The translations under genes were made by a program, and so were the position numbers. DNA of 5,135 nt from Candidatus Dormiibacterota bacterium (GTDB taxonomy: Bacteria > Chloroflexota > Dormibacteria > Aeolococcales > Aeolococcaceae), in contig CATPAP010000069.1 of assembly GCA_955651875.1 (NCBI GenBank), positions 1 to 5,135 on the forward strand. Direction: 5' to 3'. Below are positions 1-5,135 of this stretch, piece by piece (the stretch's first letter is position 1; every line of letters starts with the position of its first letter). The notes below the pieces were generated by a model that saw nothing but the letters and a program-made list of their open reading frames with translations, did no database searches and was not told the DNA's origin.

Positions 1-9
1 ATCCGCAAC

Positions 10-15
10 AGGGGA
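10..15 (+). promoter_or_regulatory. Ribosome-binding site of dnaA (AGGGGA)
   Basis: The purine-rich AGGGGA ends 6 bases before the TTG at 22, a normal Shine-Dalgarno spacing. It decides the start: the frame stays open to the window's left edge, but no ATG, GTG or TTG codon lies in frame upstream within the window. A more distant start outside the window cannot be excluded. Confidence 0.6.
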
Positions 16-21
16 AACGAT

Positions 22-1464
22 TTGTCTGCGACGGGCATTCCCCGCGACGTGGCTGAGACTGCGCCTGCGGACATCGATGCCCAGGCGGCCGCGGTGGCCG
101 AGCACCAGCAGACCTGGCAGGCGGCGCAGGAGGAGTTGCGCTTCCAGCTGGCGCGGCCGGGCTACGAAACCTGGCTGGCCAACGCAGTTCTCGTCGACAG
201 CGACGGCCACACCTTCACCATCGGTGTCCCCACCCGATTGGCCCGCGATTGGTTGATCGAGCGTTACGCGGCGGTGATCCGCGAAACCATCAGCGGTCTC
301 ATCTCCCGCGACTGCGTGGTGATCATCACCGTCGACCCGGCCGCCGGCCCACCGCCGGACGAGCCGACTCCGATCGCCGACGAGCCCGAGCCCGCCTATG
401 GCATCGTCGGAGAATCTGCCGGCGATGGCAGCAACGCGACGCGCCTCAATCCCAACTTCATGTTCTCGACATTCGTGGTCGGCAACAGCAGCCGTTTCGC
501 TCACGCCGCGTGCCAGGCTGTCGCCGATGCTCCGGGCAAGGCGTACAACCCGCTCTTCCTGTACGGGGGCGTCGGACTTGGCAAGACGCACCTCATGCAC
601 GCCATCGGCCACGCGGTGCGCGCCGGCCACCGCCGCCCTCCGAAGGTGGCCTACATCACCTCAGAGAAGTTCATGAACGAGATGATCGGCTCCATCCAGG
701 AGAACCGCACCTCCGACTTCCGGATGCGCTACCGGACCGTCGACGTCCTGCTCATCGATGACATCCAGTTCCTGGCCGGCAAGGACCGCACCCAGGAGGA
801 GTTCTTCCACACCTTCAATGCGCTCCACGAGATCCAGAAGCAGATCGTGGTGAGCAGCGATCGGCCTCCCAAGGACATCCCCACCCTCGAGGATCGCCTG
901 CGCAGCCGGTTCGAGGGCGGCCTGATGGCCGACATCCAGCCCCCTGACTTCGAAACCCGCCTCGCCATCCTCAACACCAAGCTCGGGGTGCACAGCTCGC
1001 TCGTGCCCGACGAGGTGTGCAGCTTCATCGCCCACAAGATCCAGCGCAACATCCGCGAGCTCGAGGGCGCCCTCATCAGGGTGCTCGCCCATGCGTCGAT
1101 CGCCGGCCACCCGGTCACGCTGGAGGCCGCCCAGACCATCCTTCGCGACATCATCCCGGTCGGCGACATCACCCCGGTGAGCATCGCGGTGATCCAGGAG
1201 ACGGTGGCGTCGTACTTCAACATCTCGGTCGAGGAGATGAAGGGCAAGCGTCGCGACAAGCACATCGTCTTCCCGCGCCAGGTGGCCATGTACATCGTGC
1301 GTGAGGAGACGGAGTCCTCCCTGCCGGTCATCGGCACCGCGTTCGGCGGCCGTGACCACACCACTGCCCTGCACGCCATCGAGAAGATCACCGACCTCGC
1401 CCTCGAGGACGTGCGCCTACAGGGCGACCTGCGCCAGATCCGCCAGCGGCTCCACGCACACTGA
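22..1464 (+). CDS. dnaA: Chromosomal replication initiator protein DnaA
   Basis: DnaA is the cytoplasmic AAA+ ATPase that binds DnaA boxes at oriC, opens the duplex and recruits the helicase. The product is 480 residues, a usual length. Seen: an N-terminal domain I at about 31-105 preceded by about 30 Ala/Asp/Glu-rich residues; a short Pro/Asp/Glu-rich linker (domain II) at about 106-140; the AAA+ core with Walker A GGVGLGKT (182-189), Walker B LLIDDIQF (243-250), sensor I around VVSSDRPP (276-283), the box VII arginine region LRSRFEGG (293-300) and sensor II RNIRELEGAL (342-351); then domain IV with KGKRRDKH (407-414), PRQVAMY (418-424) and the signature GGRDHTTALHA (442-452). Residues aligning with the E. 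coli base-contacting R399, D433, H434 and T435 are kept (R411, D445, H446, T447), so standard box recognition is expected. The start is TTG. The gene ends in tandem stops TGA-TAG. dnaN follows on the same strand. Confidence 0.98.
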   Translation: MSATGIPRDVAETAPADIDAQAAAVAEHQQTWQAAQEELRFQLARPGYETWLANAVLVDSDGHTFTIGVPTRLARDWLIERYAAVIRETISGLISRDCVVIITVDPAAGPPPDEPTPIADEPEPAYGIVGESAGDGSNATRLNPNFMFSTFVVGNSSRFAHAACQAVADAPGKAYNPLFLYGGVGLGKTHLMHAIGHAVRAGHRRPPKVAYITSEKFMNEMIGSIQENRTSDFRMRYRTVDVLLIDDIQFLAGKDRTQEEFFHTFNALHEIQKQIVVSSDRPPKDIPTLEDRLRSRFEGGLMADIQPPDFETRLAILNTKLGVHSSLVPDEVCSFIAHKIQRNIRELEGALIRVLAHASIAGHPVTLEAAQTILRDIIPVGDITPVSIAVIQETVASYFNISVEEMKGKRRDKHIVFPRQVAMYIVREETESSLPVIGTAFGGRDHTTALHAIEKITDLALEDVRLQGDLRQIRQRLHAH

Positions 1465-1483
1465 TAGGCGACGGGGAGAGTGC

Positions 1484-1492
1484 TGTGGATAT
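1484..1492 (-). promoter_or_regulatory. Near-consensus DnaA box (reads ATATCCACA on minus strand)
   Basis: The plus strand reads TGTGGATAT, one mismatch from TGTGGATAA, the reverse complement of the consensus box TTATCCACA. It lies 20 bp after the dnaA stop. The DnaA encoded here keeps the residues that contact this box in E. coli, which makes binding plausible. The site could serve origin function or control of dnaN; one such match could also arise by chance. Confidence 0.45.
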
Positions 1493-1506
1493 GTGCGTCG
1501 CAAGCT

Positions 1507-1540
1507 GTGCGCAGCCGGCCGGTCGCCGGCCAACGCGCAC
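1507..1540. repeat. Interrupted inverted repeat / hairpin
   Basis: The outer arms GTGCGC (1507-1512) and GCGCAC (1535-1540) pair perfectly. After a 4/3-base internal loop, the inner arms GGCCGG (1517-1522) and CCGGCC (1526-1531) close on the loop TCG. Twelve mostly G-C pairs in 34 bases would form a stable structure. No T-run follows, so it is not a classic intrinsic terminator. It may attenuate dnaA read-through or be a structural part of the candidate origin. Confidence 0.5.
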
Positions 1541-1615
1541 CACGACGCCTCCCGGGGCTCGTCACGCACAGGTTGTCCCGCGCGGTTTCCCTTGCGCGCT
1601 CAGGGGTTTGCTCGG

Positions 1616-1624
1616 TTATCCCCC
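1616..1624 (+). promoter_or_regulatory. Degenerate DnaA-box-like sequence TTATCCCCC
   Basis: It matches the first six bases of TTATCCACA exactly and differs at positions 7 and 9. It sits at the left edge of the AT-richer stretch before dnaN. On its own it is weak evidence, and counts only as part of the candidate origin. Confidence 0.3.
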
Positions 1625-1662
1625 AAATGGCTCCCACTAGGTACTACGACTAATTCAAGACT

Positions 1663-1671
1663 CTGTCCGCA
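1663..1671 (+). promoter_or_regulatory. Degenerate DnaA-box-like sequence CTGTCCGCA
   Basis: It has two mismatches to TTGTCCACA, the box form used by several high-GC actinobacteria. It lies inside the AT-richer stretch. Low confidence; it may be chance. Confidence 0.22.
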
Positions 1672-1685
1672 TTCTTAAATGAGTC

Positions 1686-1694
1686 TGGTGACAA
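1686..1694 (-). promoter_or_regulatory. Degenerate DnaA-box-like sequence (plus strand TGGTGACAA)
   Basis: It has two mismatches to TGTGGACAA, the reverse complement of TTGTCCACA. It lies 28 bp before the dnaN start, where bound DnaA could affect dnaN transcription. Low confidence. Confidence 0.2.
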
Positions 1695-1722
1695 ACCGCC
1701 ACATCGTGAGGTTCTTGGCAGC

Positions 1723-2841
1723 ATGAAGTGCTCCGTCTCCCCATCCGCGCTCAGCGCAGCACTATCGCTCGTCTCTCGTGCAGTCTCCCCACGATCCACC
1801 CTGCCCGTGCTCGGCAACGTGCTCCTCGAGACCACCGACGGAGGTCTGCGAGTCACGGCCACCAACCTCGACCTCACCATGGCGGCGACGGTTCCGTCCG
1901 AGGTGGAGCTCGATGGTCGCACCACCGTTCCAGCGCGCCTGCTGGCTGAGTACGTCGCCTCCCTCGCGGAGGCGCCATGCACCATGGAGCTCGACGCCAA
2001 CACCCAGGTCCTGCGCCTGAGCTGCGGGGTGCACCGCACCAACCTGCACGGCATCGACGCCGTGGAGTTCCCACCGCTGCCCGCGCGCGATGGCGACACC
2101 GCCATCGAGCTCGACGCCGCGGTGTTCGCCAACGCGGTGTCACAGACGGCGATGGCGGCGAGTGGCGACGAGGCCTCTCCCGTGCTCACCGGCGTGCTCT
2201 TCCAGGTCGACGGCGACCGCCTCACCCTGGCGGCCACGGACCGTCACCGGCTCGCGGTCAAGACTCTCGACGTGAGCTCCAGCGGCGACAAGCCCTTCTC
2301 GGGATCGGTGATCGTCCCCTCGCGTCACCTCAGCGAGGTGGCCCGTGCGGTGAACCCCAACCGACCGACGGTGGCGATCAGCTTCAGCGAGCAGCGCAAC
2401 CAGGTTTTCTTCAGCCTCAAGGACGTGGCGATCTCGTCGCGCCTCATCGAGGGCAACTATCCCAACTACGCCCAGGTCATCCCCGGCGAGTCGACGACCA
2501 CCGTCAAGCTGCCCACCGCGTCGCTGCTCCGCGAGGCGAAGACGGCGTCGGTGCTGGCGCGCGACGCCGCCAACCCGGTGCGCCTGCGGGTTGGAGACAA
2601 CACGTTGACCCTGGTGGCGCAGACCGCCGAGGTCGGCGATGACGAGGCGCCGCTCAGCGCCAACGTCAAGGGCGACGACGTCCAGATCGCCTTCAACGCG
2701 CGCTACGTCCTCGACGCGCTCAGCGTCCTGGATTCCGACGAGGTGCAGCTCAGCTTCAACGGATCGCTGCAACCCGGCGTGATCAGGCCCTCAGGGCGCG
2801 ACGACTACCTCTGCATCATCATGCCGGTTCGGGTTCCCTAG
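1723..2841 (+). CDS. dnaN: DNA polymerase III subunit beta (sliding clamp)
   Basis: DnaN forms the ring-shaped homodimer that encircles DNA and tethers polymerase III and other clamp-binding proteins. The 372 residues match the family's usual 365-380. Three clamp domains can be followed: domain I at about 1-125 with STLPVLGNVLLE (25-36), the family's central strand motif, and EFPPLP (115-120); domain II at about 126-253 with TGVLF (156-160), ATDRHRLAV (171-179, compare ATDGHRLAV in E. coli) and EGNYPNYAQVIP (243-254); domain III to the end with FNARYVLDAL (324-333) and the C-terminal YLCIIMPVR (362-370), which forms part of the partner-binding pocket. The ATG is preceded by GTGAGG (1706-1711) at 11 bases, a rather long spacing. 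The N-terminus MKCSV fits the family. The gene follows dnaA, but recF, the usual next gene, is absent; its stop is 2 bp from the stop of a convergent gene. Confidence 0.98.
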   Translation: MKCSVSPSALSAALSLVSRAVSPRSTLPVLGNVLLETTDGGLRVTATNLDLTMAATVPSEVELDGRTTVPARLLAEYVASLAEAPCTMELDANTQVLRLSCGVHRTNLHGIDAVEFPPLPARDGDTAIELDAAVFANAVSQTAMAASGDEASPVLTGVLFQVDGDRLTLAATDRHRLAVKTLDVSSSGDKPFSGSVIVPSRHLSEVARAVNPNRPTVAISFSEQRNQVFFSLKDVAISSRLIEGNYPNYAQVIPGESTTTVKLPTASLLREAKTASVLARDAANPVRLRVGDNTLTLVAQTAEVGDDEAPLSANVKGDDVQIAFNARYVLDALSVLDSDEVQLSFNGSLQPGVIRPSGRDDYLCIIMPVRVP

Positions 2842-2843
2842 GC

Positions 2844-3308
2844 TCAGGCCAGCCCGCCCGGCTTGATCACCATCAGGAAGATGATGGTCAGCAGCAGGAC
2901 GGTGAGCGTCATCCCGCCTATCTTGTTGCGACGGAGCAGCGCGAGGATCTCCGCAGTGGGCGGGCCGGGCGTCCTGGTCAACTCCACCAGCTTGGCGGTC
3001 GCCGGGACCTGGTTGAAGAGCGCGACGCAGACTGCCATGACGTAGAGCACGATGGCGGCGAGCAACCACCGGTTCCTGAAGAAGTCGAGGCCTTCGGAGA
3101 CGATCAGACCGGTGCCGCTGACCGCCATCGTCAACGCCACCGGGATGATCAACCCCCTCTCCATCTTCTCGCTCAGGAGCATCGCGAAACCGAGACCGGC
3201 CGGTCTCGACTTGAGGGTCGGTTCCATCAGCGGAAAGACGAACGTCGGCCCGAAGGCGATGATCGCCGCCGCGATGTGGAGCAACAGCCAGAACAGAGGC
3301 CAGTTCAT
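2844..3308 (-). CDS. Four-helix integral membrane protein, DUF2269-like
   Basis: A 154-residue, strongly hydrophobic protein with four predicted membrane helices at about 5-27, 52-72, 79-98 and 131-149. The loops at 28-51 and 99-130 carry most of the Lys/Arg residues (K33, R35, K48, R51, K106, R112, R126, R127, K129), which by the positive-inside rule puts both ends outside. Size, helix count and the early LLLHIAAAIIAFGPTF segment (8-23) resemble the DUF2269 family of small membrane proteins of unknown function; this assignment is from memory of the family and was not tested. The start ATG is well supported by AAGGGA (3314-3319) on the minus strand. The gene is the second of a likely two-gene unit, 17 bp after a lipoprotein gene, and converges on dnaN with a 2-bp gap, leaving no room for a separate terminator. 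No enzymatic motif is visible. Confidence 0.85.
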   Translation of the reverse strand: MNWPLFWLLLHIAAAIIAFGPTFVFPLMEPTLKSRPAGLGFAMLLSEKMERGLIIPVALTMAVSGTGLIVSEGLDFFRNRWLLAAIVLYVMAVCVALFNQVPATAKLVELTRTPGPPTAEILALLRRNKIGGMTLTVLLLTIIFLMVIKPGGLA

Positions 3309-3325
3309 AAACTTCCCTTAGGTGA

Positions 3326-3916
3326 TCACAGGTTCGCGGCGCTGATCTTCTGCGCCTGTGCGGTGGCCACGCTCTCGACCGCGGCTGCATCGGCAGCGCT
3401 GGTCGATACGTAGGTGACCACGCAGAGGACCGAACCCTGAACGAAGGCGATGGCAACGATGTTGCGGCCGCTGTTGTCGGTGCCGACGTACTCGTTGGCC
3501 TGCGAGCCGATGCTCGGGGTCGACGTGGTCGTCTGGGTCGCCACCTGCTTGGCCGCTGCGCTGTTGTACGGCGCGTAGTCGGCCGACGCCGCGCCGGCGC
3601 CGGTGTCGAGCGCGAGGTCGACCTCCATGCGAGTCCTGTTGTCCGAGGTGCCGAACACACGTGCATCAGTGTTGGGGGTGCTGCCCAGCAGCCCGTCCCC
3701 GACCTGGCTCATCGACGGCAACGCCGAAGGAAGATCACGGTAGCCCAGCGCCACCGACAGCGCCCGGTTGGCAGTGGCACTCGCGCTCGCAGCCGGCGAC
3801 GTGACAGCGGCAGCAGACGACGCGGTGGGCGAATGGGCTGTCGAGGAACCGCAGCCCGCCAGTAGGGTGGTGGCAAGGCCGGCGGTCGCAGCCGCGCGCA
3901 GGACGGGCAGCATCAT
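3326..3916 (-). CDS. Putative secreted lipoprotein of unknown function
   Basis: A 196-residue protein. Its N-terminus is a lipoprotein signal peptide: a short basic region (R7), a hydrophobic stretch at about 8-20 and a lipobox L-A-G-C (19-22). Cys22 would be lipidated and anchor the protein outside the membrane. An Ala/Ser/Thr-rich low-complexity tether (about 23-50) leads to a soluble domain (about 51-196) with a hydrophobic strand NIVAIAFVQGSVLCVVTYV (152-170) and one further cysteine (C165). The domain is not recognised; the layout resembles small actinobacterial-type lipoproteins of unknown role. The frame is open upstream to 4150, but that extension overlaps the divergent oxidoreductase and would bury the signal peptide. 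The ATG at 3914-3916 has AGGGAA (3921-3926) 4 bases upstream; the adjacent ATG (3911-3913) is equally possible with 7-base spacing. The DUF2269-like membrane gene follows 17 bp downstream, suggesting a joint envelope role. Confidence 0.82.
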   Translation of the reverse strand: MMLPVLRAAATAGLATTLLAGCGSSTAHSPTASSAAAVTSPAASASATANRALSVALGYRDLPSALPSMSQVGDGLLGSTPNTDARVFGTSDNRTRMEVDLALDTGAGAASADYAPYNSAAAKQVATQTTTSTPSIGSQANEYVGTDNSGRNIVAIAFVQGSVLCVVTYVSTSAADAAAVESVATAQAQKISAANL

Positions 3917-3936
3917 CAAGTTCCCTGTGAGGTGAG

Positions 3937-3949
3937 TCCGCAAAGCGGA
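3937..3949. repeat. Short perfect hairpin TCCGC-AAA-GCGGA
   Basis: A perfect 5-bp inverted repeat with a 3-base loop lies just upstream of the lipoprotein ribosome-binding site, in the 127-bp spacer between the divergent lipoprotein and oxidoreductase genes. It could be a 5' untranslated-region hairpin or half of an operator. It is short enough to be chance. Confidence 0.3.
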
Positions 3950-3974
3950 TGCCGCGGTCGGTACGGCCGGATGC

Positions 3975-3980
3975 ATGGTA
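3975..3980 (-). promoter_or_regulatory. Possible -10 element of the lipoprotein gene (TACCAT on minus strand)
   Basis: The minus strand reads TACCAT, a TAnnnT-type -10 hexamer about 60 bases upstream of the lipoprotein start. No convincing -35 is visible at the expected distance. A transcript from here would carry the 3937-3949 hairpin in its leader. Confidence 0.2.
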
Positions 3981-4030
3981 GCGGTGGGCTCCGGCGTGCC
4001 GCGGCTGCGGTGGACCACCACCACCGGCGG

Positions 4031-4036
4031 TACCCT
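4031..4036 (+). promoter_or_regulatory. Putative -10 element (TACCCT) for a leaderless oxidoreductase transcript
   Basis: TACCCT fits the TAnnnT pattern and ends 7 bases before the GTG at 4044. This is the spacing expected if transcription starts at the start codon itself, as in leaderless mRNAs common in high-GC lineages. The lack of a Shine-Dalgarno sequence immediately before this GTG agrees. No clear -35 is seen (TGGACC at 4011-4016 is too close, with a 14-base spacer). Confidence 0.4.
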
Positions 4037-4043
4037 GCGCGAC

Positions 4044-5000
4044 GTGCGTGCAGCCACCATCGTCGACAACCGGCTCGCCGTCGCCGCGCATCCTGATCCG
4101 CAGCCCGGAGCCGGCGAGGTGCTCGTCCGTGTGCACGGGGCCGGCATCAACGGCGCCGACCTTCTCCAGGTCAGGGGTCTCTACCCGGCGCCCCCTGGGA
4201 GTCCTCAGGACATCCCCGGCATGGAGCTGGCCGGCGAGGTGGTCGCGCTCGGCCGGTCAGCCACGAGGTTCAGGGCCGGAGACCGCGTCATGGCGGTGGT
4301 CGGCGGCGGCGGCCAGGCCGAGCTCGCGGTGGTGCACGAGCGTCTGCTGATGCGCGTCCCAGACGGCGTGGACTGGGCGCAGGCAGGTGGCTTCCCGGAG
4401 ACATTCACCACCGCGCACGACGCCCTCTTCACGCAGGCGAGCCTCCGCATGGGAGAGCGTGTGCTCATCCACGGCGCTGCGGGTGGCGTCGGCATCGCAG
4501 GGGTGGAGCTCGCCCACCTCGCCGGCGCTCACGTCTGCGCCAGCGTCCGTTCGCAACGGCTGCGCCCTGATGTGGCGAGGCTCGGTGCGAACTTGGTGAT
4601 CGCACCAGACGAGTTCACCACCCACGGTCCCTTCGACGTCATCCTCGAGCTCGTCGGCGCGCCGAACCTGGCGGGCAACCTCGAGGCGCTCGCGCTCTGC
4701 GGGCGGATCGTGGTGATCGGCATCGGCGCCGGCGCGCGGGCGGAGATCGACCTGGGCGTCCTGATGGGCAAGCGCGGGCTGCTGATGGCCTCGACGCTCC
4801 GAGCCCGTTCCCTCGAGGAGAAGGCCGTGTGTGCGCGCCGGATCGAGGCCGAGGTCCTGCCCGCGCTGGCCGACGGGCGGCTGAGCGTGCCCATCGCCGC
4901 GACCTACTCGCTGGAGGACGTCCAGGGGGCCTACGACCGCTTCGCAGCCGGCGACAAGCTCGGCAAAGTGGTTCTCGAAGTGGTACCAGCTCTGCCCTGA
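4044..5000 (+). CDS. Zinc-independent NAD(P)H:quinone oxidoreductase (MDR superfamily, QOR/PIG3-like)
   Basis: A predicted cytoplasmic medium-chain reductase that would use NAD(P)H to reduce quinones or related electrophiles; the actual substrate cannot be read from sequence. The product is 318 residues, close to the roughly 325 typical of this family. An N-terminal GroES-like domain (about 1-115) carries NGADLLQVRGLYPAPPGSP (36-54), the QOR/PIG3-type segment with a conserved-type tyrosine (Y47), and GMELAGEVVALG (59-70). The Rossmann domain (about 116-250) has FPETFTTAHDALF (117-129) and the nucleotide-binding loop GAAGGVG (144-150). No four-cysteine structural zinc cluster is present, which argues against a zinc alcohol dehydrogenase. 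R169 or R172 after the second strand could favour NADPH, by inference. An in-frame ATG at 3975 would add 23 residues unlike the family, so the GTG is preferred; family members typically begin at this point, just before the first strand. It is divergent from the lipoprotein gene. Confidence 0.93.
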   Translation: MRAATIVDNRLAVAAHPDPQPGAGEVLVRVHGAGINGADLLQVRGLYPAPPGSPQDIPGMELAGEVVALGRSATRFRAGDRVMAVVGGGGQAELAVVHERLLMRVPDGVDWAQAGGFPETFTTAHDALFTQASLRMGERVLIHGAAGGVGIAGVELAHLAGAHVCASVRSQRLRPDVARLGANLVIAPDEFTTHGPFDVILELVGAPNLAGNLEALALCGRIVVIGIGAGARAEIDLGVLMGKRGLLMASTLRARSLEEKAVCARRIEAEVLPALADGRLSVPIAATYSLEDVQGAYDRFAAGDKLGKVVLEVVPALP

Positions 5001-5054
5001 TCCGGGCCGCCATTGTCCGCGGGACGGACGGATCGCGCGGAGGTGTCATGCTCG

Positions 5055-5080
5055 AAGCTCCACCAACGGGCACGGAGCTT
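5055..5080. repeat. Inverted repeat overlapping the ribosome-binding site of the next gene
   Basis: AAGCTCC (5055-5061) and GGAGCTT (5074-5080) are perfect 7-bp complements separated by 12 bases; a G-T wobble at 5054/5081 could extend the stem. The right arm contains GGAG (5074-5077), the likely Shine-Dalgarno of the ORF at 5085. The element could be a translation-limiting hairpin in the mRNA or a dyad operator for a dimeric repressor. Confidence 0.45.
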
Positions 5081-5084
5081 TCAG

Positions 5085-5135
5085 ATGGGCATGCACATGG
5101 GCATGGGGGGCTGGGGCCTGATGCGCTCCATGCGC
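5085..5135 (+). CDS. 5' end of a Met/Gly-rich ORF, possibly an ABC exporter (partial)
   Basis: The window ends 17 codons into an open frame beginning MGMHMGMGGWGLMRSMR. GGAG at 5074-5077 lies 7 bases before the ATG, good support for translation here, although in-frame ATGs at 5091, 5097 and 5103 are alternatives. A Met/Gly/His-rich start followed by W and R-S-M-R resembles the N-termini of fused permease-ATPase ABC exporters in high-GC bacteria; this is pattern memory from a very short stretch. It follows the oxidoreductase on the same strand after 84 bp. The product cannot be confirmed within the window. Confidence 0.5.
   Translation, partial: MGMHMGMGGWGLMRSMR

Larger units (their letters stand above)
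1465..1722. other. dnaA-dnaN intergenic region, candidate oriC
   Basis: This 258-bp non-coding gap sits where many bacteria carry oriC. It contains one near-consensus DnaA box, several poorer matches, a long interrupted hairpin and an AT-richer stretch. By hand count 33 of 74 bases are G/C in 1607-1680 and 15 of 40 in 1641-1680, far below the flanking genes, so this could serve as an unwinding element. No perfect TTATCCACA or TTGTCCACA was found, and box density is low for an oriC. The gap must also hold any separate dnaN promoter; TTAAAT at 1675-1680 is a possible -10 but has no good -35. The origin may instead lie upstream of dnaA, outside the window. Confidence 0.45.

Noticed and set aside
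1573..1581. TTGTCCCGC as a DnaA box
   Set aside because: Three mismatches to TTGTCCACA, all in the last three positions; too weak to list.
729..1637. A long minus-strand open frame (302 codons) opposite dnaA, with another (661-1374) in a second frame
   Set aside because: Both lie antisense to an unambiguous dnaA and show Arg/Ser-rich or Asp/His/Val-rich shadow composition typical of GC-rich antisense frames, with no recognisable domain.
2791..3666. A 291-codon minus-strand open frame spanning the membrane gene and part of the lipoprotein gene
   Set aside because: It is out of frame with both well-supported genes, very rich in Arg/Pro/Thr and has no family motif; it also runs into the end of dnaN.
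3975..4043. Upstream ATG start for the oxidoreductase
   Set aside because: The extra 23 residues are Thr/Gly/Arg-rich and do not match the start of quinone reductases, and the segment holds a promoter-like TACCCT instead.
3917..4150. N-terminal extension of the lipoprotein frame to a start at 4150
   Set aside because: It would overlap the divergent oxidoreductase by about 100 bp and place the signal peptide and lipobox internally. The ATG at 3916 has a good ribosome-binding site.
5017..5042. CCGCG / CGCGG arms after the oxidoreductase as a terminator
   Set aside because: The stem is only 5 bp with a long loop, and no T-run follows.
1..5135. CRISPR arrays, tRNA or rRNA genes, insertion sequences, attachment sites
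   Set aside because: No regularly spaced direct repeats, cloverleaf-like sequence, transposase motifs or terminal inverted repeats were seen on either strand.

Overview
The window is a high-GC bacterial chromosomal segment carrying the replication-initiation genes dnaA and dnaN, followed by three ordinary accessory genes and the first codons of a further gene. Base composition, a TTG start on dnaA, a GTG start on the oxidoreductase (possibly leaderless) and GC-rich codon use fit a high-GC lineage such as Actinomycetota, Chloroflexota or Dormibacterota-like soil bacteria. The sequence alone does not settle which.

Layout: dnaA (22-1464, +) is essentially complete and has all AAA+ and DNA-binding signatures. 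A 258-bp gap (1465-1722) follows. It holds degenerate DnaA-box-like sequences, a compound hairpin and an AT-richer patch next to dnaN, so it is the best oriC candidate here, though a weak one because no perfect box cluster is visible. dnaN (1723-2841, +) encodes a full-length beta clamp. Only 2 bp separate it from a convergent two-gene minus-strand unit: a small secreted lipoprotein (3326-3916) and then a four-helix membrane protein resembling DUF2269 (2844-3308). These two are 17 bp apart with near-identical ribosome-binding sites and are probably co-transcribed. A 127-bp divergent spacer leads to a plus-strand NADPH:quinone-reductase-like MDR enzyme (4044-5000). After an 84-bp gap, a Met/Gly-rich ORF start (5085 to the window end) opens a gene whose ribosome-binding site lies inside an inverted repeat.

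Functionally, DnaA loads the replisome at the origin and DnaN is the sliding clamp tethering the polymerase; their adjacency is the conserved core of many bacterial origins. The usual continuation with recF and gyrB is absent and is replaced by the convergent lipoprotein/membrane pair. No mobile element, CRISPR array, rRNA or tRNA was seen, and I find no convincing undescribed multi-gene system. The points most worth checking are the degenerate origin region, the broken dnaN-recF synteny, the uncharacterised lipoprotein/membrane pair and the hairpin over the last gene's ribosome-binding site.
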